A stretch of 64,000 nucleotides of DNA from Strigamia acuminata (taxonomy: Eukaryota; Arthropoda; Chilopoda; Geophilomorpha; Linotaeniidae), in contig OX442314.1 of the NCBI GenBank assembly GCA_949358305.1, positions 44,772,581 to 44,836,580 of the forward strand, written 5' to 3'. The notes under the pieces were generated by a model. The model had not been told where the DNA came from. It made no database searches and saw only the letters and a program-made list of their open reading frames with translations. Made by a program: the position numbers and the translations under genes. This document shows positions 22,297 through 33,300 of the stretch, piece after piece (position 1 is the stretch's first letter; the number at the start of each line of letters is the position of its first letter).

Positions 22297-22355
22297 GTCA
22301 ACCATCCTGGTCCAGGATGGTTGACCAGGAGGTTTATCCAGGATTCCTGGATAAA
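22287..22355. repeat. Perfect 49-bp palindrome plus adjacent hairpin (copy A)
   Basis: Two perfectly complementary 24-base arms (22287-22310 and 22312-22335) flank a single T. A second hairpin, TTTATCCAGG-ATT-CCTGGATAAA, follows at 22333-22355. In copy B base 54913 (equivalent to 22327) breaks one pair. Confidence 0.95.
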
Positions 22356-23326
22356 CATTTGCAAATAAACTGACAGTTTATAAAATGGCCAGGGCCCTAG
22401 ATTCCTGTAAGTTGTAGAGCAATATTTTTGCCTAAAATGTATACAGTATAAATTAAGTTATGTTATTAATAATTAGAATAGAAATTTAAAATTATCTCTT
22501 TCATAGGAACGATGATCTCATTAAATCCATAAGTTCACATAGTACTACTACATAATGTGCACATAGAAGTCTGCAATCTTACAATAGATCACTGAATTTA
22601 CATTGTGTTGCAAGACTAAATTATAAATTTTCCAATTTCGATCGTGAAAGCCATTTGGTTAACAAGTCTGCAATATTGATATTGATATCAGTGATATTGA
22701 TTGCCGTGTACGCGCCGAAAATCACAACTAATGAACTTTTTTACATTAAAATTGAAAAACAAAATGTATGGGCAGATATATATGGGCAGATAAATCCCAT
22801 AAATAACCATGATGCCTCTCCTGGAGTCAATATTGCTATCATCACTGAAATCTCGTATCCACGAATTTGAATTGATGGCCTTTTTTGAAGATTGGAAGCA
22901 AATTCTTTCAGGTGAAATTAATTTGTGCGATGATATTGACTCTTACGCTTCTATGTGTTGCCTTATGCGTCGCCTTATGCGTTTTCTTATGCGTTGCCTT
23001 ACTCGCAATCTAACCAACTAGGGTTTTGGGTTTTTAGGCAAAATCAGATTTGGATCATGGGCACATCTTTTAGCTAAGATGGTTGCTCGCTCCTTTTTCC
23101 AATCAGGATTTGCTCATTTCTTCAGGTACTATGGCATGCCTTGCTGCGATTCGGGTGGTAAACACTGGTAGAATGCCGTTTATAAGGCTTATATCTATAA
23201 TAAAAATGAACACTAACTTTATTCTGATTAAATACAATAAATTACTAATGAATAATACTAATAAGAATAAGGAAACCAAATGGAATAAACAATGAGAATA
23301 AATAAACTACGTGAAACAAAAGCTGA

Positions 23327-23832
23327 GCACACAACGAATTGTTGTGTGCGAAAATGGCGGAAATGGCTTCTTCCTGCCTCAAACTCACTCGGGCGGCGAT
23401 GGCGAACTCCGGAAACACTCGACGGTGGTTCACGATGACTGCAACGAGCGAGGGTCTTGGTCGCTAACCAAGGATCGCAAAATGCTTGCGTCAAACAGTG
23501 TTTGGCACACTCAAAGAAAAAGGCTGGTTTCACTAGATGTAGTGAAAACAGCAAGATTCTCAACTCAACAAAAACAATAACACGATCAATACCTGTGAAT
23601 ACAGAGCAGTGACACGATGTTGTGTTGGTTTTGAGTGGGCTCAAATCCCACAAATTTAGGACTGAGCACACTTTGTTTCTGCGCAGCAGATGTGCGTGGT
23701 AAGCTAAAACAAAATAATTGTTGCATCAAAACGGTTGCTTTGCAAATTACCCCAGTCATATTGGGGTGGGGTGTGCCTCCGAAGTTTTTACCCCCAAGAG
23801 ACACTTGGCTGGTTTGGCGTGTGCCAAACCAG
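23327..23832. repeat. Cluster of perfect hairpins (copy A)
   Basis: Separate stem-loops lie at 23327-23349 (GCACACAAC arms), 23528-23547 (TTTCACTA arms, 4-base loop), 23630-23645 (TTTGAG arms, 4-base loop) and 23809-23832 (CTGGTTTGGC arms, 4-base loop). The ORFs here are short and unconvincing. Confidence 0.8.
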
Positions 23833-24530
23833 AGTAATCAAATGAAAAATATTTGCAGTGGTGATAGTCTTTTATTTGCATAAAAAATCCAGATTACCAC
23901 AGCCTTTGATTATATTTGTTAATGTAAAATCCCGATGGCTGCAATCTTTCGTCCAAACTTTAACCAATTAATTAAACTAAACTGTTTAGTCATCTAAAAA
24001 AAATAATTTTATGTAAACCGATAATAAAACGCGAAGAGGATTTGAAACTGCTTTAAAGCATTAAAACTCTATTAAAATTGAATAAAAACTGCTAAAAACC
24101 AAAAAATTATTGATTAAAAAGGATTAAAAACTTAAATATCATTAAAAGCAGATTAAAAATGAATAAAACTGTTACAAATCGGTGAGACCAGATTAAAAAT
24201 TAATGAAAACTGTTGATAAGCAAAAATAAAAATAAAAATGAATAATTCTCAATTGGAATGTTAACGACAGAATAGGGCACTGCAGTGTTGCCAACCCCCT
24301 TATCCTAGCAACTGAGGGCAATGCGCATCAAACTGAAGTTGCATCTTACAGCCCAAAAACTGTCTCACTTAGCAATAAATAAAGAAAATCGTTTTACTCT
24401 GGTCGTGGTTGTTGTTGACTATACTCTGTCTGACCTTAAGAATAAAGAAAAATCCCCCCCTTTTCAAGGCCTTTTCACTGGTGTAGTGATACGAAAAAGT
24501 AGAGCAATACACCAGGTTTTAATAATATAA

Positions 24531-24640
24531 AATTCGGTAAATACTGATACAATTCGGTAAAAGCTGATACAATTCGGTAAAAGCTGATACAATTCAGTAA
24601 AAGCTGATACAATTCGGTAAAAGCGGATACAATTCGGCAA
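24531..24640. repeat. 20-bp tandem repeat, about 5.5 units (copy A)
   Basis: Units of AATTCGGTAAAAGCTGATAC with single-base variants, inside the TIR element. Confidence 0.95.
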
Positions 24641-24651
24641 AAACTCTCTCC

Positions 24652-25356
24652 TGATTTCCCCTGATTTCCCCTGATTTCCCCTGATTTTCCCAATTTCACC
24701 CGATTTCTCCCGATTTTCCTTGATTTCCCCTGTTTCCCCTGATTTCCCCCTGATTTTCCCTGATTTCTCCTGATTTTCCCTGATTTCCTCTGATTTCCCC
24801 TGATTTCCCCTGATTTTCCCTGATTTCCCCTGATTTCCTCTGATTTTCCCTGATTTCCCCTAATTTCCCCTGATTTCCCGTGATTTTCCCTGATTTCCCC
24901 TGATTTTCCCTGATTTTTCCTGATTTTCCCTGATTTCCCCTGATTTCCCCTGATTTCCTCTGATTTCCCCTGATTTCCCCTGATTTTTCCTGATTTTTCC
25001 TGATTTTCCCTGATTTTCCCTGATTTTCTCTGATTTTCCCTGATTTCCCTTGATTTTTCCTGATTTTCCTTGATTTTTCCTGATTTCTCCTGATATCCTC
25101 TGATTTTCCCTGATTTCCCTTGATTTTTCCTGATTTCCCTTGATTTTTCCTGATTTCTCCTGATATCCCCTGATTTTCCCTGATTTCCCCTGATTTCTCC
25201 TGATTTCTCCTGATTTCTCCTGATTTCCCCTGATTTTCCCTGATTTTCCCTGATTTTCCCTGATTTTCCCTGATTTTCCCTGATTTTCCCTGATTTTCCC
25301 TGATTTTTCCTGATTTTTCCTGATTTTCCCTGTTTTTACCCTGATTTCCTCTGATA
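24652..25356. repeat. 10-bp minisatellite TGATTTCCCC/TGATTTTCCC (copy A)
   Basis: About 70 head-to-tail units of 10 bases. Because 10 is not a multiple of 3, the array is open in several frames and yields spurious long minus-strand ORFs with repeating GKSGEIRENQ-like peptides. Confidence 0.95.
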
Positions 25357-26110
25357 TTGGTATTTTGGTATGGTATTTTGTATTTTGATATGGTATTTTG
25401 GTACAGTATTTTGGTACTGTATTTTGGTACTGGATTTTCGTGCGGTATTTTGGTATGGTATTTTGGTACAGTATTTTGGTACGGTATTTTGGTATGGTAT
25501 GGTATGGTACCATTGGTACCAAATATGTTTTGGTACCATTGGTACCAAATATGTTTTGGTACCATTGGTACCAAATATGTTTTGGTATCATTGGTACCAA
25601 ATATGTGTTGGCACCAATGATACCAAGGGCTAATCATCCTAAAATAAAGTAAATAAACAACGGTATTTTGGTATTTTGGTACGGTATTGTGGTACCAATA
25701 ATACAAAAATATATTTGGTACCAATGGTACAAAAATATATTTGGTACCAATGGTACTAAAATACCAAAATACCGTTGTTTATTTACTTTATTTTAGGATT
25801 ATTAGGCCTTGGTTCCAATGGTACCATACCATACCATACTATACCAAAATACCAAAATACCGTACCAAAATACAGTACCAAAATACAGTACCAAAATACT
25901 GTACCAAATTACCATATCAAAATACAAAATACCATACCAAAATACAGTATCAAAATACAGTACCAAAATACAGTACCAAAATACAGTACCAAAATACTGT
26001 ACCAAATTACCATATCAAAATACAAAATACCATACCAAAATACGGTACCAAAATATTGTACCAAATTACCATATCAAAATACAAAATACCATACCAAAAT
26101 ACAAAAATAC
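25357..26110. repeat. GGTACC-rich inverted repeat array (copy A)
   Basis: The left half is built of TATTTTGGTAC-type units and the right half of the complementary GTACCAAAATA units, so the block is a large imperfect palindrome. Within it, 26-base units with GGTACCATTGGTACC centres repeat about four times at 25509-25620. Confidence 0.9.
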
Positions 26111-27113
26111 CATTGTTTATTTACTTTATTTTAGGATTATTAGGCTTAATAAAACCTGGTGTATTGCTCTACTACACCAGTGAAAAGGCCTCGAAAAGGG
26201 GGGGGGGATTTTTCTTTATTCTTAAGGTCAGACAGAGTATACATATACGGTTTATTGGCATCCGTTAACTTAAATGACAATAACTCCAGCTGACTCTTGC
26301 GAACGTGCTGATCGACCGTGGTGGCGACATATTATTCTGGCTGAACATGTCTTCCAAACGTCGATCTTTACCCGTGAGCCGACTAGTTTTCTGCAGGTGC
26401 GGCAGAACGCCCAACGACGTTGGTGGGAGATACTACTCAACACCACGAGGTCCTTTAAACTGTCGAACCAAACATGGTTTCCGGATACATGGCCTTTCCC
26501 TAAATAATTTACGCACATCAACGCGTGTTGGGTTCCAATGGCACCAATTAACCAGCAGCATTCCGTGCATAAATTGTAGAATTGATACTGTTACGTGTAA
26601 CAAGGGGTTTGTTGCACATAACAATCCTTATTCTTTTGGATAAGTTACTTTAATAAATACTTAAATACTTAAATATTGTATTTATTGTATTTATTGTATC
26701 TCGTAATAACAAAATCTCGTTTTTCCGAGATCGAGATTTTGAGACAAAAACGGCCCGAGATCTCCGAGACCGAGATCCCGAGACGAGCGAGATCTGAAAG
26801 TATAATCTTCTGTCTTCTCTAAACGTTGAAGGCGACGTATTCGCGAAATCTCTCTCTCCAGCGGTCGTGCTGAAGCAAGATAAACTCCTCGCCCAATCAC
26901 TTGATGAATGGCAAGAATGGTAATCTCTCCGTGATATATTCACGGCAAGACTAAAAATCCCACTGTTGAATGTGCTCAACAGCAAGAAAACTCCCGCAAT
27001 AATATGGCAATTATTGCAAGAAAGAGTCCAAATAAGTTAGACCAAAGTCACAAGACTGTACAGAGAATTTTAGGTTTTTCATGACTTGTTTGGTTTACAT
27101 TTGGTTTCAGACT

Positions 27114-27180
27114 GAGGAGGAAAACTCCTCACAGGACGCATTTCCTGTTAGAAAGCTTGGGGCTGGTTGCCCTGGCAACC
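27114..27180. repeat. Two perfect hairpins (copy A)
   Basis: GAGGAG-GAAAA-CTCCTC at 27114-27130 and GGTTGCC-CT-GGCAACC at 27165-27180. Confidence 0.8.
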
Positions 27181-27599
27181 ACCCATATGTTTCTCTTAGT
27201 TGCTTAGTTTCCTTAACCAAGCATAAAAATAAACACAAATAAAATATAAAGCATAAATTAATTTCAGACATATTTCTGATAAAGGGTTTCGATCTTACTC
27301 TTTCTAGTGACCACTAGGGTCACTGCAAATATAACAAAGTTTGCTCAGTATAGGTTAAACTGACCACATGAAACGAGTTATGTAGTTGCAATTATTATTT
27401 GTAGGAACTTTTTTTTAAACAATTGCAACATATTTAGATTACAATTTAAACAATTCCGCCCATCGTAGCAATAATCACAATCAGATTTTTGTTGGGCCCT
27501 CAATAATTGAGTGACTACGATTATTGCAATAATCAACTAATCACAATAATCGCTCATTTAATAAAACCCCTTATTGTTTCGTGCGACATTTTATTTCCA

Positions 27600-28190
27600 A
27601 CACTAATGTGACCGTCAGGCCACCTGGGGTGACCTACGTCACTGCCACACACCACCATACGGCCCCAAGATCACCCCCTGATTGGGCAAGGTGATCTAGC
27701 CTGGGGGAAGGAGGGAGCTGAGTGGTGTGGGGAGGAGTTGCAGGGAGAGAGAGAGTGCGGACACCGACCAGGACGGTCGTGTGTAGATAGAGTTCCAGGG
27801 TGTTGTAGTAGACGAGGGGACAAGACGTGTCCCGGCTGAGAGGACTCTGCACTCCATCCCATTCACCACAGCGACGCTCAGTATCTGGGTTTACCCCACG
27901 ATGCAGCCTCCATGAGTGGCCACTGCGGGCTGTAGGTAAGTACAGCATGAATGTAATGTTGAACCGACCACGTCACCCATTGGGCTCCCGCCCAGTGTGT
28001 GACGGGTCGGTTGCCGGTGCGGCGTGCCTTTGTGGCACCCCTGCAACGGGTAACGGGATTCCCCATACCCCTAGACAACGCAATAAAGGCCAACCAACCA
28101 ATATTGTGGGAATCTTAGCTATTTACGTGAAGTATGCGTCCCTACCCAGTGTTATCAGTCCCCTGACTACACTGGCGAGACCATAGCAGT
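27600..28190. other. GC-rich island without a recognised gene (copy A)
   Basis: This stretch is clearly richer in G+C than the flanking AT-rich DNA and is open for about 100 codons on each strand, but no motif is recognisable. It contains a GTAAGTACAG donor-like sequence (plus strand, near 27934) and several short hairpins. It may be a decayed non-LTR retrotransposon fragment or an exon. Confidence 0.3.
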
Positions 28191-28308
28191 CACACTAACT
28201 AACCACGGATATTTGAGTTTGATTTAAGTATTTTTTAACAATTTTATCCGCCTTATTATGCAATTTTCTTACAAATGTTTAGATCAATCGTCTTACCTTT
28301 ATTTCAAA

Positions 28309-28344
28309 CAAAATCAAAATCAAAATCAAAATCAAAATCAAAAC
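28309..28344. repeat. AAAATC hexanucleotide microsatellite (copy A)
   Basis: Six consecutive CAAAAT units. Confidence 0.95.
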
Positions 28345-28748
28345 TCACGTTACATTTGTGAATGATTGCACATGAATGAATGATGATTTGTCATCCAAGG
28401 TTACACATTAATGAGTTTACAAATAATTAGTCCCAGAGGGCGTTATATTAATTACATCATAGTAACGTGACACTAATACATCACAGTAGCAATCTAAAAA
28501 ACTCTTTACTTACCCAACCCGGGTCATTTTTTACTCCAAGCTGAAAAATATTTTCCAAATGATTTTATTCTCTGAGTACTTCATGTTTATGAAGAAATTT
28601 AAACAATTCAGTATATGTGAGAGTGATTACGTTAGGGTTTTTCTACCTCTATTGAAACCGGTATTTTTGTTAAAAAAAAACCGAATACCGAACACCGTCT
28701 TTAGTTCGGTATTGGTACTGGTTTTTGCTGGGAGAAAAATATGGAAAA

Positions 28749-28874
28749 TAATGTGTTCTTATCGTCGAATAATTGATGAAAGTGGATGAAATTATGAGTG
28801 GTTGAAATAAGCAGCCATGTCTTAGTTGGAAATTAACATAAGTGATTTAATACGTGAATTAATACAGGGGGCGC
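28749..28874 (-). repeat. Element 3 3' LTR, cut by the gap (copy A)
   Basis: The first 126 plus-strand bases match 61335-61460 exactly and follow the same GAAAA target sequence. Copy A therefore also carries the element 3 insertion, and the gap breaks it. Confidence 0.9.
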
Positions 28875-29074
28875 NNNNNNNNNNNNNNNNNNNNNNNNNN
28901 NNNNNNNNNNNNNNNNNNNNNNNNNNNNNNNNNNNNNNNNNNNNNNNNNNNNNNNNNNNNNNNNNNNNNNNNNNNNNNNNNNNNNNNNNNNNNNNNNNNN
29001 NNNNNNNNNNNNNNNNNNNNNNNNNNNNNNNNNNNNNNNNNNNNNNNNNNNNNNNNNNNNNNNNNNNNNNNNNN
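28875..29074. other. Assembly gap of exactly 200 N
   Basis: A run of 200 N joins copy A, broken inside the element 3 LTR, to sequence inside the third ORF of element 1. A round 200 is an arbitrary scaffold gap, and some Hi-C scaffolders insert 200 N by default. The true missing sequence is unknown. By comparison with copy B it should include at least the rest of element 3. Confidence 0.97.
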
Positions 29075-29551
29075 AACTTCTCGTCCCATTATTGCACGTG
29101 TTGCAGGCTGCTCATGATGTAGTGGATCCTCAGCCGGCGAGTCAAGAAGTTGGGCGATGCTGGTACCAGGATAAATCCACCGACGAAGGTTAACATGATT
29201 TGTTTGCGCCATTCGTCGCGCACGCTGCCAATACCAGCGATGTACCGTCTCGAATCGCAGAACTGAAGCCGGGCTCCCGTTGAGCGTCCTAAAGGGTGGA
29301 AACGTAACACCGCCAATATTAATGTTGTCTTGCCTGCGTCGACGCAACGCCCATCCAAAAATCTGTCTCATCCAAACCGCGAATAGACTCCTTGGCAAGT
29401 CCCCATTCCCGTTGCATGCTCGACAGGTGGGAGCGGCTCGCGGCGGGTCCTCCTCCATACCGTGACCTGAGCAAACTGGACATATCTCGTGGCTTGGAAA
29501 ACCCACACCGAATGTCTCTACAAAGGGTTCCTCGTCCCGATTGGCATCCAT
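29075..29551 (-). CDS. Element 1 third ORF: DnaJ-type zinc-finger protein, partial
   Basis: The minus-strand ORF starts with MDANRDEEPF and stays open for 159 codons until the 200-N gap, so its C-terminus is missing. Near residues 24-50 are two CxxCxGxG motifs, CPVCSGHG and CRACNGNG. These are the zinc-binding repeats typical of DnaJ/Hsp40 cysteine-rich domains, but there is no J domain or HPD motif. The rest is basic (ALRRRRQ) with several Trp residues and resembles nothing I know. It lies about 0.8 kb beyond pol, the position of env in retroviruses, but has no signal peptide or membrane segment. It may be an accessory ORF of element 1 or part of a neighbouring gene. The start is the first ATG of the open frame. 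Confidence 0.55.
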
Positions 29552-30352
29552 GTTGGTTTCGATATTCGTTGGAAATATAATGCGCCTAAGTTGGTGGAGG
29601 CAATGCTTATATAAATATACAAAACAACTAATACGTTTGACAAACGATACTCACAATTATCAAGCGCAACAACACGAACGCGCACAGAACGAAACAAACA
29701 ACGAGGACTAAAGAATATTCCTAGGAATGTAACAAGTCGTAAAACCTTGCTTCGAGAAGCTTCGATGAACGATTGAAAACTCGCACATGCAATAAAGTCG
29801 GGTTCGAGGTTAGACACTAACTAATTACAATAGAAGGGCGACATTCAGTGTTGGAATTCCGAAGTTAACGAAGGTTGTCTTCGCTCAAAACTCTTGTTTC
29901 AAAGTGATTAAATAAGGATGGTGAGATAAACAAGTAATAATACAGAACACAGAATATTAATTTAAATAAAGTGCGCATAAATTATATTAATTGAATAATT
30001 TAAATGAATTGTGGAAATAACCACGTGCTATTGTTTAGAGGTTAATTGGCATCGCGCACTCTGGTGACGGACATAGTCCCTAATTGAAATGGACTTAGTT
30101 ATTTTCCAGTCGCGAGTGAATGTAAACATGAAACACATAACACCAAACATTAAATATAAAATATGAAGAAAATATAAAATAGCATAGAAATTAGGATGAA
30201 TAAATTTAGAATGAAAGGAAAAATAATTTTTAAACAAAATAGGTAGTAAAGATAGATTTACACCGGATTACACTTGGTTTTTTTTTTTGTTTTGTTGTTT
30301 CGTTTGTGTTTTCCCCTTTTTTTTTTTATTTAGCTTAGAAAATAGAAGAAAA
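29552..30352. other. Spacer between element 1 pol and the third ORF
   Basis: AT-rich and non-coding. On the minus strand a polypurine run (A11-GGGG-AAAA) lies at 30309-30327, close to the pol stop. A TATATTTATATAAG sequence about 60 bases before the third ORF could be a promoter. A donor-like GTGAGT and an acceptor-like TTAG also occur, but splicing them does not give the zinc-finger frame. Confidence 0.4.
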
Positions 30353-33300
30353 TTACTTAAATGAAAGAAAATAGGCAGAAAAAATATCTAAAGTGTTGAC
30401 AGTAAAAATTTCAACATGTTTATCAATAATTTCAACGTCTTTTAAAGTTAAAAAGTTGGCCTCGGCAAAAAACCAATGTCGCAACTCTACGACATTATAA
30501 GGCTGGGTTTTTTGGCCGTTTTCATCCATTAGGATTACTGTATTGGGGCCCACCAATCTATGTATAATATATACACCTTCAGTCCGTTGGCGTAAACCTG
30601 CTGCGAATTGTTTATCGGCAGACGAAGGTTGCCGATTGCGCAAAGTTACCCAGTCGCCAGGACGAAAGTCATGGGGGCGCCGTTTTAAATCGAACCATTT
30701 TTTGTGTCGAATTTGGGACTCGCGCAAGTTGTTAATCGCGCTTTCTCGCATTCTACGCATATGTTCGTGCAAATTTTCAGCTTCCACGGGCGGCAACGGT
30801 TCTCCGTCATCCGTGTCGCTATCCAGGTCGCCCGGAAATCGAGCTTCCTGGCCTGTTACCATTTTAAAGGGTGAATACTTTAAAGAAATTTGATACGCTG
30901 AATTAATCGCGAGCACGAAATAGCCAATGTTGACGTCCCATCTAGTATGGTCATCATCAATATATGCTAATATACAGTTCTTTAATGATTGGTTAAGCCT
31001 TTCCGCAATATTACCTTGCGGGTGATATGCGGCGGTATATCTATTTATTGCGCCAAGTTGCTGGATTTGGCTACGAAATTCTGGTGAGCGAAAAGCAGGC
31101 GCATTATCGCTGATAATTATTTTGGGAAAACCCCATCTTTTGCAGAATTTCTGAATTTGTTTCACCGTAGTGGCTATATTTGAGTTTTCGGTTAGACGTA
31201 CGTCTAACCATCGGCTAGCAGAGTCGACCATCACAAAGGCATAGCAATGTCCCTCTGTAGATCGAGGTTTCTTGCCGTAATAGTCGATGTAGATAGCAGA
31301 GAAAAGATGACGCGATCTGGACATTATCATTTTTCCATATGGGAGTCTGTTAAGGGGTTTAGCTCTTTGACACGCTTCGCAAACCTGTATCCATGTTCGA
31401 ATATCTTCGCGCATGTTTGGCCAAAATACGCGCGATTTAATGCGATGGAGTGTTCGTTCTTGCCCCATATGCCCAACTACGGGAGGATAGTGCATTGCGC
31501 GGAAATATCTTTCTCTAAGTTCAAATGGGAGATATATTTGGCGCCTCTTTCTAATTTCATTAATATGGACAGGAGGGAAGCGACATAACATCTCTTTATA
31601 CATGCCGAAATCTTGCGCGTCAGCCACGATTTTAGCAGCCTCATCTGGATCAAGTGGTAACATTTGGGCAGTTAAATAAAATATCAACTCACGCGACCAG
31701 GGGTCCTGTCTTTGCGCAACGATGATTTCAGCAGCAGTAGGCAACAGCTCGAACGGAGGATGTTCGATTGGTGGATCGTGCTCCAATTCGGCTTGCTTCT
31801 CTGCTTCAGTCCTCGAATCTTCAATTACTGTCCTTTCCCGTCGCGGACGCAATCTCGATGGAGTTCTTCGCGCTGATGTTGAAGGCGCATAATAACTCCT
31901 TGTCGGTGGCGACATATCACGAATGGGTCCAAAACTGTCTTCAGATGATGTAGAGTCAGAATCCGGGTCCGAAGTATATCCCTCCGGCCTCTGCTGTCCT
32001 GATGGTCCCGCCGCATCATCATACATCACTGGTTCAGAAGGTTGACGCGGAGAAATAACAGGAAAATCAGTGATAGGAATTGAAGGAGTTGGGGAAGGAG
32101 TTGGTAAATCTGGAATTTCAGGAGAAGGTCTTGGAATGGGCCTTCGATGGCTATCGGATTGAATTATTGGTGCAGGAACTCCAGTGATTCGACGGAAATT
32201 TCGTCGTATTTTATCCACCAAAGTTCCAGGTGTCGGCAATTGTGATGGCGCCGAAGCAGTCTTTTTTCTAAAATTAGACGGATTTATTGGCGCAGGAATT
32301 CTGGTTGGAATAATTGCCGAAGGAGGAATGGAACTAGGAATAGGAGTGGATATTGGAGTTGCAGGAGGGGTAGGAATAGGTAAGGGTGGTGGAATTAAAA
32401 CTGATTTAGGTTTGGGTTTCACCACATGGGAAGGAATAGCGGATTTACGTCGCACTGCCTTCAACCTTCCTACTTGCTGAGATTTCAATAACTTTGGAAA
32501 TGTCCATTTTCTGATAGTTCCAGCATACCTGGGTGGTAGCCATGGTGGTGTTTTAGGAATTAAAGATGGATCTTTTAATCTAGCTCGAGTTCGTGTAGCT
32601 ATTGCTCGTTTAGCACGAGGAGATAAAATTGGCACAATATTAATTTTACGTGGTCTTCCTCGTTTCTTTATCAGAATTGGGATTAAAGAGCGCTGTCGAC
32701 GAGTTCGCAAAGGCACTGAAACACGAACTGGTGATGAATTAGGAGTTTTTACTTGTGAGGTCGGTTGCACAACTGGGGCTGGTGCAACCGGAGGGATTGT
32801 AACCGGCGGTGCCCTCGTTGGAGGAGTAGCTACGTCAGTAGAAGATGGAATTTGCGCACCTGAAGTCGGCGCATTTCCAATCACCTTCCTTGTACCAGTT
32901 GGTCGAGGAATAAGAGATTTTTTCTTATTTTTCTTCTTAGTCGGTGAAGATGCTGCAATGAGAGGCACTTTTTTAAATTTAGATTTAAATAACTTTCGAA
33001 ACTGCAAATTAATGTCTTTTGGCAATTCCTTGATGATATTAAGTGCAGGCCACTCGTTACAATCATCAAAATAGGCAAGGTAGCACGCCTCGTCGACCTC
33101 CGGGCTGTCATCCTCATCGTCGACTTCAGGTGGGTCGACAGGAGCTCGACTCAGTGCATCCGCTACCTTATTTTTGCATCCTGAGCAGTGCAAAAACGTG
33201 AATTTATAATCACTTAACGATAATACCCAACGGGCTAAACGTCCAGTTGGTTCCCTTTGCTGAAATAACCACTTAAGAGATTGATGGTCGCTCTCGAGGT

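Larger units (their letters stand above)
24422..26239. mobile_element. Non-autonomous TIR element with TA target duplication (copy A)
   Basis: Terminal inverted repeats of about 95-105 bp start TACTCTGTCTGACCTTAAG (24422 onward) and end with the reverse complement at 26239. TA dinucleotides flank both ends (24420-24421 and 26240-26241). The interior holds no transposase, only satellite-like arrays. See 57008-58825. Confidence 0.75.
1..28874. repeat. Copy A of a >=28.9-kb direct duplication
   Basis: Every reading frame, repeat and palindrome here recurs 32586 bases to the right with the same spacing, so there is no net insertion or deletion along the whole length. The differences I could identify are C9208/T41794, G16245/C48831 and A22327/T54913. 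The copy is already in progress at base 1 and ends inside an LTR at the N run. It is either an allelic or overlapping contig placed in tandem by a scaffolder, or a very recent duplication. The sequence alone does not decide. Confidence 0.95.

Noticed and set aside
24696-25724. Long minus-strand ORFs (up to 342 codons) with GKSGEIRENQ-like repeats
   Set aside because: They are readings of the 10-bp minisatellite, open in several frames at once, and not genes. The same applies at 57282-58310.
25741-26268. Plus-strand ORFs of 119-175 codons with YQNTVPKY-like repeats
   Set aside because: They are low-complexity translation of the GGTACC/ACCAAAATAC array inside the TIR element. The copy B equivalents are rejected too.
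26305-26643. 112-codon plus-strand ORF with several Cys
   Set aside because: Overlapping frames of similar size exist on both strands, and no motif, splice site or promoter supports it. The same applies at 58891-59229.
28826-29122. ORFs crossing the N run
   Set aside because: They are made of unknown bases. Only the 29075-29551 part of the minus-strand frame has sequence support.
30309-30327. Polypurine tract marking an element 1 3' LTR right after pol
   Set aside because: The sequence beyond it does not match the start of the 5' LTR at 38019-39220.
32881-33117. Minus-strand 78-codon ORF and many 60-130-codon ORFs inside pol, gag and the unknown gene
   Set aside because: They are shadow frames of the long coding regions.
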